DNA from: Clarkia xantiana subsp. parviflora
Taxonomy: Eukaryota; Streptophyta; Magnoliopsida; Myrtales; Onagraceae
Length of the DNA: 64,000 nucleotides
Direction of reading: 5' to 3'
Assembly (NCBI GenBank): GCA_036873135.1
Contig: JAPTYO010000017.1
Location: forward strand, 5,084,001-5,148,000
Below are positions 57,952 to 64,000 of this stretch, in pieces. The position numbers and the translations under genes are program-made. The stretch's first letter is position 1. Every line of letters starts with the position of its first letter. The notes under the pieces were generated by a model. That model had not been told where the DNA came from and searched no databases. It saw only the letters and a list, made by a program, of their open reading frames with translations.

Positions 57952-59989
57952 TGATACTAACACATAGATAATCATGCATAATCAGGGAGACAATAATATT
58001 TTGAGAGAGAATTGCATACATCGGATAACTATTAAGATGGAATACGACGAATAATGATTCCTCAGCCATCTAAACCAACCGACCGCCAGTAAACCAAGGG
58101 AGGGGGGTTCGTGAAAGAGTTCACATTACCGTCGTCTTCAATCCAATAGACCAGTCTCTTTAAAAATGGTTTTATTCCCAAATTTACCTGAACGGGAACT
58201 TTGAAATAAGCATACCCGATCTTGGCTTTCCCAAGGCCTTTTTGTATTTAAAAATGTTCCAATGAACTTACGCATGCATATATAATTCTACTACACAAGT
58301 AAATCATCATAGCAAGCCAAATTCATCAATCAAACCACACATCATGCATACGCGTCATGCGTTTAATGTTTCGAGGATCTCATGCTAGCATTCATATAAC
58401 TCTACTTTCTAAGTAAATTATAACATGCTGCTACATCCTGAACATTCAAGCATACGTGTCATACATGAAACTTCCACATCATACATGCATATTTGGTGAC
58501 TGGTTTTCAATTTTAAAATATTTTAAAATATTAGGGGCTGACTTGCAGTTCATGCTGACAATTATTCATGTGTGTTTCTAGACAAGAATCCTAAGCAATC
58601 ACAACCATCACAACATGTCTGTCATATTGCGCAAACCATATATTTAACCAGGGCTCCGCCCCCAACATCCAGCTAGCTTGACATAGTCAAGACAACAGTT
58701 CTAATAAATATATGCGATAAAAGTAAACAATTGCAATTCAACCCTCTAATTAATCCAGTCCCGAAATCATGCATCTGCGAGATCCATCCCCATAATCGAT
58801 ACAAGGCATTAAGGTTTAAACCTTCGAGCACTGTGTAAACTAATTAAAGTTCAAAAAAATTTGATTTTAAAACTTGACCATCTTATTTAATTAATTGACT
58901 TGAATTCAATTTTGAAAATCCGGTTCGGTTCAGTCAATTTTGAATTAATCCGGTTCGGTCCGGTTCAGAAATATCCAGTTCGGTTCGGTCCGGTTTTGCA
59001 AACCCGATTCGGTTCGGTTTTTGAATAAAATCTGGTTCGGTCCGAATTGGTTCGATAAAATAGGGTTTGGTTCGGTTCAACACCAAAACTGGTTCAGTTA
59101 GTTTCCCTTAGATACCCCGGTTTGACCCAACCCGGCTAGGTCGAACCAATTAAGAAAACCCGGTTTGGTTTTATCTTATCCGGTTTAGCAAATTGGACCG
59201 GCACAATAATCACATAGTCTTGGGCTGAAATAATCTTGTGGGCTAAATAGAGTTTTAAAGTCCACTAAAAACTTAACATAGCCTCCAAGATTTATTAACT
59301 ATATAAAATAATTTCCAATATTGCATATATATATATATTTATTGCCAAGATTCTATCTATAAGATGTAAATTAATCAACAATATATATATATGTATATAT
59401 ATACATAAATTTCAGACCTATTAATTGTATATATATTTAATTATTGTCAATATTTTTAATAGGGAAACAAATATACTGACAATATATTTTCTTAATCTTT
59501 TTTAGGTAATTAAATCTATCAATAATATCTTAATTCCTATAAACTAGCTAGATATATTGATAGTTATATATATTCACATATATTTAATGTGAACCTATCC
59601 ATATATTCCAATTATAGATATATTGTTACCTTTAATAAAAATTAAAATATGTTAAACAATATCACTAAGGGATTTCGGCCGAAACATGTATCTTGGTACC
59701 TAAGAAATTAAAAATTTTACCTTGTTAATTCTCCTAGGGTTCGGCCGAAAAACTAAATTGGAAACAAGAGGTCAAATTTTAATAAGATCTACAATCCAAT
59801 GTTTGATTTTAATAAAACTCATCTTTTACTTGAAGATCATGAACATAAATTTTACTAAGAACATCTTGAAAATTTCGGCCTTTACAATTATAACAATCGA
59901 AAATTTTAAATTCTCAATTTAAAAATTTCGGCCAACCATTTCTAAAATCAAGAACACCAATTTATAAAAATCAAGAACTTCTAACACAG
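57952..59989 (-). other. Long untranslated leader of Copia C
   Basis: Same blocks as A and B in reverse: conserved box (58,211-58,232), GGTTCGG/CCGGTT cluster (58,915-59,190), TA runs (about 59,325 and 59,385-59,405). No gene. Confidence 0.78.
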
Positions 59990-60001
59990 GTTCTGATACC
60001 A
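59990..60001 (-). other. Primer-binding site of Copia C
   Basis: GGTTCTGATACCA on the + strand, so TGGTATCAGAAC on the - strand, one base from the 5' LTR; tRNA-iMet type with a late mismatch. Confidence 0.88.
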
Positions 60002-60002
60002 C

Positions 60003-60602
60003 TTTTGGGTTACGGGGTTGATTACTACGGAAACATAAAACAAGGTACATGCTAGTAATCATAATTACACAGCGGAAGATGTGCACATACCTTAAACCTT
60101 TTTCGTAGTTCCAAGGATCTTGCTGAGGGAGTTCACGATCCACCGGACGGATCCCGTAGAGATTCTTGTTATAGAAGCCCTACGTGGTATTAGCTCCACA
60201 GCAAAGCCTCTGATAGATTCTTGGCTGGGACGGATCTCCAGAGAGTTTTGCTCGAAGCAAATTGGCACACCCTAGGTAGCAGGTGAGGTTCGGCCGAATA
60301 TGTGCAGAAGGGGGGAAGGGTTTTTCTCTCAAATCACCAATTAGGAGGAATTGTGAATTACCCCAAATAAAACCCTAACACCCCTTATTTATAGGAGGAG
60401 CAAAGTGGACAAAAGTCCACTTTGCCCCTTGCATATTTCGGTCGGCCTATATGTGTTAGGGATGCCCTATTATGGGCCTCTCATGTCAATTGAGATTTGG
60501 GTCAAGCCAAATTTCCCTAATGTGACATTAACCCAATTTCTTAGGTTACCTATACATATTAATGGGCTACCAATTACGGCGCCCAGTCACCATATGCTAA
60601 CA
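60003..60602 (-). repeat. 5' LTR of Copia C
   Basis: 600 bp. The inner terminus (left end on +) reads TTTTGG where the 3' LTR has TGTTGG, so the canonical TG has mutated. The perfect 11-bp inverted repeat GCAAAGTGGAC-AAAA-GTCCACTTTGC (60,400-60,425) lies 6 bp from the TATA box (60,386-60,393). Confidence 0.9.
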
Positions 60603-61944
60603 AAGATGACCCCGAATAACCCCGTCACACAGTATCGTGGGTCTAGGGTGTCCCGGGTTACATACCCTGCTGATAAAAGGTCCCCTGCTGGTGGCGGCTT
60701 GTGGGCTTGGAACATGATCAAATGCGTTAGAATTGTCACTGTAAGCCAGATGAATAAACTCTGAAACAGAGGACACGCTCGGGATTTTTCCTCAGAAAAC
60801 GTATGCGTTCCTCTCAAGCCATATGCCCCATATAATTAAGCATTTTTGGACAAACAATTCTCCTTGGGGATAGGGGACGTATGCAAGCGTGTGCTCTCGA
60901 AAAGCCACCCAAACACCATTGTGAAATGTGTGTTGGATGGATGTACCCCTAAACTAAAATAAACAAAACTCTCTGAGCGAATGGACAGTGCCACATGATA
61001 TGGTCCCAAGTTTTTTTCCCTGGACAAATATGACATTGGGGATTAAGAAGGAAATTCGTTTGTGAAGATTCTGCCCCAAAGACAGACAGTTATTACAGCC
61101 CTTCCAAATGAACATCTGAGCTTTTGGAACAAGCTTTGAAGACCAAAGAGTTTTCAAAACTGAAGAATTATCAATCGTAGATGTTGTAGACGAAGATATC
61201 TGCATCTCTCGGTTGATAAGCGAGTTAATGAAGTGATATCCCGACTTTACCGTGTAAAGACCAGTATCACTGTGGAGCCATAGAAACAAGTTGTTTGTGT
61301 CATAGAGAGGTAGATCAATGATAGCAATCACACGTATTATGACCAGAGGTACCAAGTTTTCTAGTGTATCGAGTTGCCACGTCCCATTGATGACGAGATG
61401 TTGTACCTTGAAGTTGTGTGGGGTTGGCATAGATAGTGGCCAATCTTTAAGAAGACCCATATTTTGGTACCCACGGATCCATTAAAAAGTTTATTTGAGT
61501 GTCTTTTCCTGATGTGCCATCTTGCTCGAAGAATGAGGAACAGTTGTAGCTTGATCATTGTCTTCCAGACTGATAATGGCACGGCTGCACCCGTGCATTG
61601 AAAAAAGTGTTGTTTCTCAGATATTTTCCCCGCATACATTTTACCCAAATCGAGTCCTGGTTAGTGACTATCCTCATCGCATGTATGGACAGAAGTGCGA
61701 GATTAAATGAGTTCATGTCACGGAATCCCAAGCCTACCACGTGCTTTGATTTGCAGGACTTCTCCCAAGCAATCCACGAGATCTATTGTTTATCTGGTGT
61801 CCAGTTCCACCAGAATTGACACAACAACTATCAAGGTTTGCGGTTGGTTTTTTGGAGAGGTTGATGCAAGACATCTTGTAGGTGGGAAGGACACTTGCTA
61901 CTCACTTGTGTAACACTTCTTTTTCGATCGGGGAGAGGAGTTTG
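60603..61944 (-). pseudogene. LINE-2: RT thumb, connection and zf-RVT region, broken
   Basis: On the - strand from 61,944: LPTYKMSCINL (typical IPTY.MSC of LINE RT thumb), WEKSCKSKHVVGLGFRDMNSFNLALL, KYLRNNTFF, a broken stretch, then YTVKSGYHFINSL and LVPKAQMFIWKGCNNCL of zf-RVT. Frameshifts are frequent. It is truncated on the right by Copia F, so the 5' part lies outside the window. To the left it is interrupted by Copia C and resumes at 15,398. Confidence 0.85.
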
Positions 61945-62528
61945 TGTTGGCATTTAGAGTAAATGGGCCACCTAAATAGGAGCCTATTAATATAAGACCA
62001 ACATACTATGTCCAAATTGGGGTATGGCACATATGGATTTAGGGTCAGGCCGAAATCACCATGAGCCATGCGTGGCCCATGTGGGCTAGCCCAATTGGGA
62101 CACTAGGCCCGACCGAATATGTGAGTAAACCCACATAGGGTTTTGCTCACATCCTCTTATAAATAAGAGGTGTTAGAGATTTCTTAGGTTGATCATTCTC
62201 TCCCCTTTTAGTAGGCTCAAATAATTCCCCTCTCCTTGTACTTTAAGGGTTCGGCCGAACCATATACTTCATAAGTAGGTGCCGAATCACTTCAAGTAAT
62301 TCACCACGTAGATCCATCCAGCAACAGGATTGAAAAAGGCTTTGCTGTGGAGACCATTGCCTTCAAATTGCCTCCTTAACAAGAGTCAGACGAAGGACCT
62401 AGTCCACCAATTTGTGAATTCCCGTTGACGTCTTGGGTTATGGATCGTGTAAAAAGGTATTTGCATCTTTCCGCTGCGTATTAGTTAACTGGCATGTACC
62501 TCCGTATTAATTATCCCAAAAACCAACA
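61945..62528 (+). repeat. 5' LTR of Copia F
   Basis: 584 bp, TGTTGGCATTTAG ... AAAACCAACA. TATAAATA at 62,158-62,165 is preceded by an inverted repeat ATGTGAG ... CTCACAT with an inner AAACCC/GGGTTT (62,119-62,152). LTR sequence is otherwise unlike A, B and C except for CGGCCGAA and TTTGCTGTGGAG-type blocks. Confidence 0.88.
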
Positions 62529-62529
62529 G

Positions 62530-62541
62530 TGGTATCTGAGC
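62530..62541 (+). other. Primer-binding site of Copia F
   Basis: TGGTATCTGAGC, one mismatch from the tRNA-iMet type TGGTATCAGAGC, one base after the LTR. Confidence 0.88.
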
Positions 62542-64000
62542 TTGTGTATGGTGTTCATGATTTTAATAAAAACGTAATTTTTTTAAATCAAAATTGGACT
62601 TTGGATTTTTGATCGAGGTAAAATTTGATCTAGAAACTTTCCCACTAAATCCTAAGGGCCATGGCTGTGCCACCAGCGACGGTAGCCTCCCACGCCGGCG
62701 CAGGCACATGACGGCTAGGGTTAGTGGTTTCGAGGTCAAATTGCGACATTAATTAACGATATATTATGTGCATATTTTAGGGATATTGGAATATTTTGTG
62801 ATAATTAGTTACCTTAAAAGATTGAGAAAATATATTTACAGATAGATTTTATCATTAATAGAGAATCAAATCAGTTAAATATATATTGCGCATTAATTAT
62901 ATGTAGGGTGATATCTATTATAATTAATATTACTTGACCGCTAAGTTAGGTTTTTGGCTGATATGAAACCCTAATTAGCCACCAAGTAATTAGGATTCCA
63001 AACCAGGTCGGTTTGGGCCGGAACCCAAATGCGCAACTGGGCTAGGTCGACCGAGTCGGATGACCGAAGTGGGATATGAACCGGTTCGGTTTGGATCCCA
63101 CCAGGACGGGCCAACCCGACCCGGTATTTTCAATCGGTCCGACCCGGAATTCTCAATCGGTCCGACCCGGATCAGGTCGGGTTGGATCAGGTGGGCTAAT
63201 GGGTCAGATCAAACCCGACCCGGTTCGAGTAAAAATAGACGGAAATAAACCTAATTGAACCGGACCGGTCAAACCGGGTTGACAGGACAGGTCGGACTGG
63301 GTTGAGTGAACCAGACCAGTTTAACCAAACCTATTTAACCGGACTGGTTCGGGTCGACTAAATTTAGGTTGGGTTAAATTTAAAATCCAAATGTTTTTTA
63401 ACTTTAATATTACCTACACAGTGCGAATTGGTTTGATATTTACACGTTTTAATCAAAGCTGATGCATAGTTTCTGTTATGGGGATGGATCTCGGAAATTG
63501 CATGGTTTTGGAACTGAATCATTTTATGGGCTGAATTGTAATTTTTATATATTGATATGAATGCATGTTAGAATTGAATCTTGACTATGACAAACTAGCT
63601 GGATATTGCATGTTTGGGGGTAGAGCCATGTTGTCAATTAATGAGTTGCGTGCTAGGATAGACATGCTATGCTGAGTGATCTTGAAAGGATCCATGTCTA
63701 GATGTACACATGATTTTGAAAACATGAATTTCAAGTAATCCCCAAATATTTTAAAACGATATTTAGTCACCAAATATGCATGTTTGATGTGGAGTGACTA
63801 CGCATGATGCTTATGCATGATAGTTTCAGGATATGACCGCAAGCGATAGTCTACTAGTGAAGTAGAATTATGTATGCTTGCTTGAGAATTCCTCGGAACA
63901 TTTTAAAAAAGGTATTGGGAAAGCCAAGATCGGGTGTATGTAAAAACTCTCTATTTCGGTTAAATTAGCGACTAAACCATTTTTCAAAGAGACTGATCTA

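Larger units (their letters stand above)
15399..60602 (-). mobile_element. Copia C, host of the nested insertions
   Basis: The outer LTRs are 15,399-15,999 (3') and 60,003-60,602 (5'), flanked by a perfect 5-bp duplication AAGAT (15,394-15,398 and 60,603-60,607). Its own sequence is 15,399-16,522, about 24,718-24,864, 33,223-35,350, 45,852-46,111 and 55,883-60,602, roughly 8.4 kb in all. The rest is A, B, D and E. Order on the - strand: 5' LTR, PBS, long leader, gag with zinc knuckle, spacer, RT-RNase H, 1.1-kb 3' region, 3' LTR. It belongs to the Ty1/copia superfamily by RT and by its tRNA-iMet-type PBS. Confidence 0.9.
61945..64000 (+). mobile_element. Copia F, 5' part only (runs off the window)
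   Basis: 5' LTR 61,945-62,528, PBS 62,530-62,541, then leader to the end of the window. The leader shares block order with A, B and C, including the GGTTCGG/GACCCGG cluster at about 63,000-63,370 and GGGAAAGCCAAGATCGGGT at 63,917-63,935. Gag should begin about 270 bp later, beyond the window. Confidence 0.88.

Overview
The window looks like a gene-poor, transposon-rich nuclear region of a flowering plant. The evidence is one intron-rich plant SR-protein gene, LTR retrotransposons with plant tRNA-iMet and tRNA-Asp-type primer-binding sites, plant L1-type LINEs, and hAT- and Mutator-type MITEs. Nothing bacterial or organellar is visible. I cannot name the species.

Left part (1-14,946). A GC-rich repeat fragment (1-440) is followed by AT-rich sequence with degenerate repeats and a Mutator-like MITE with a perfect 9-bp target duplication. 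Next comes the only host gene I recognise, an SR34a-type splicing factor on the + strand (coding 3969-6452, 12 coding exons, 266 codons before the stop). About 270 bp past its stop lies the poly(A) end of a near full-length but decayed LINE on the - strand (about 6,725-13,850). A 799-bp hAT-type MITE with an 8-bp target duplication interrupts that LINE in its RNase H region.

Right part (14,947-61,944) is one large nest. A second - strand LINE is split by Copia element C (- strand, 15,399-60,602, TSD AAGAT). C was itself entered four times: by Copia A (+, 16,523-24,712, imperfect TSD), Copia B (+, 24,865-33,217, TSD TAGAT), gypsy-type element D (-, 35,351-45,846, TSD ACACC) and gypsy-type element E (-, 46,112-55,877, TSD CCATT). 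Without the inserts, C is about 8.4 kb, close to A and B. Copia element F (+) starts at 61,945, interrupts the same LINE, and runs off the window.

No complete autonomous element is visible. A, B and C keep broken gag and RT-RNase H, but I see no integrase between them. D and E keep gag and protease pieces and lack RT, RNase H and integrase. D also carries, convergent with its gag, a spliced antisense gene of about 680 codons that joins in frame across its introns. It ends in a coiled coil and is followed by a 147-bp higher-order tandem array. E carries decayed remnants of a similar antisense gene and a 66-bp tandem array.

The most interesting non-coding signals are: an inverted repeat a few bases upstream of the TATA box in LTRs of A, B, C, D and F, with different stem sequences but similar position and a compensatory change between B and C; a leader box conserved at about the same distance from gag in A, B and C and also present in F; and a palindrome array in the D LTRs that differs by one unit between the two LTRs.
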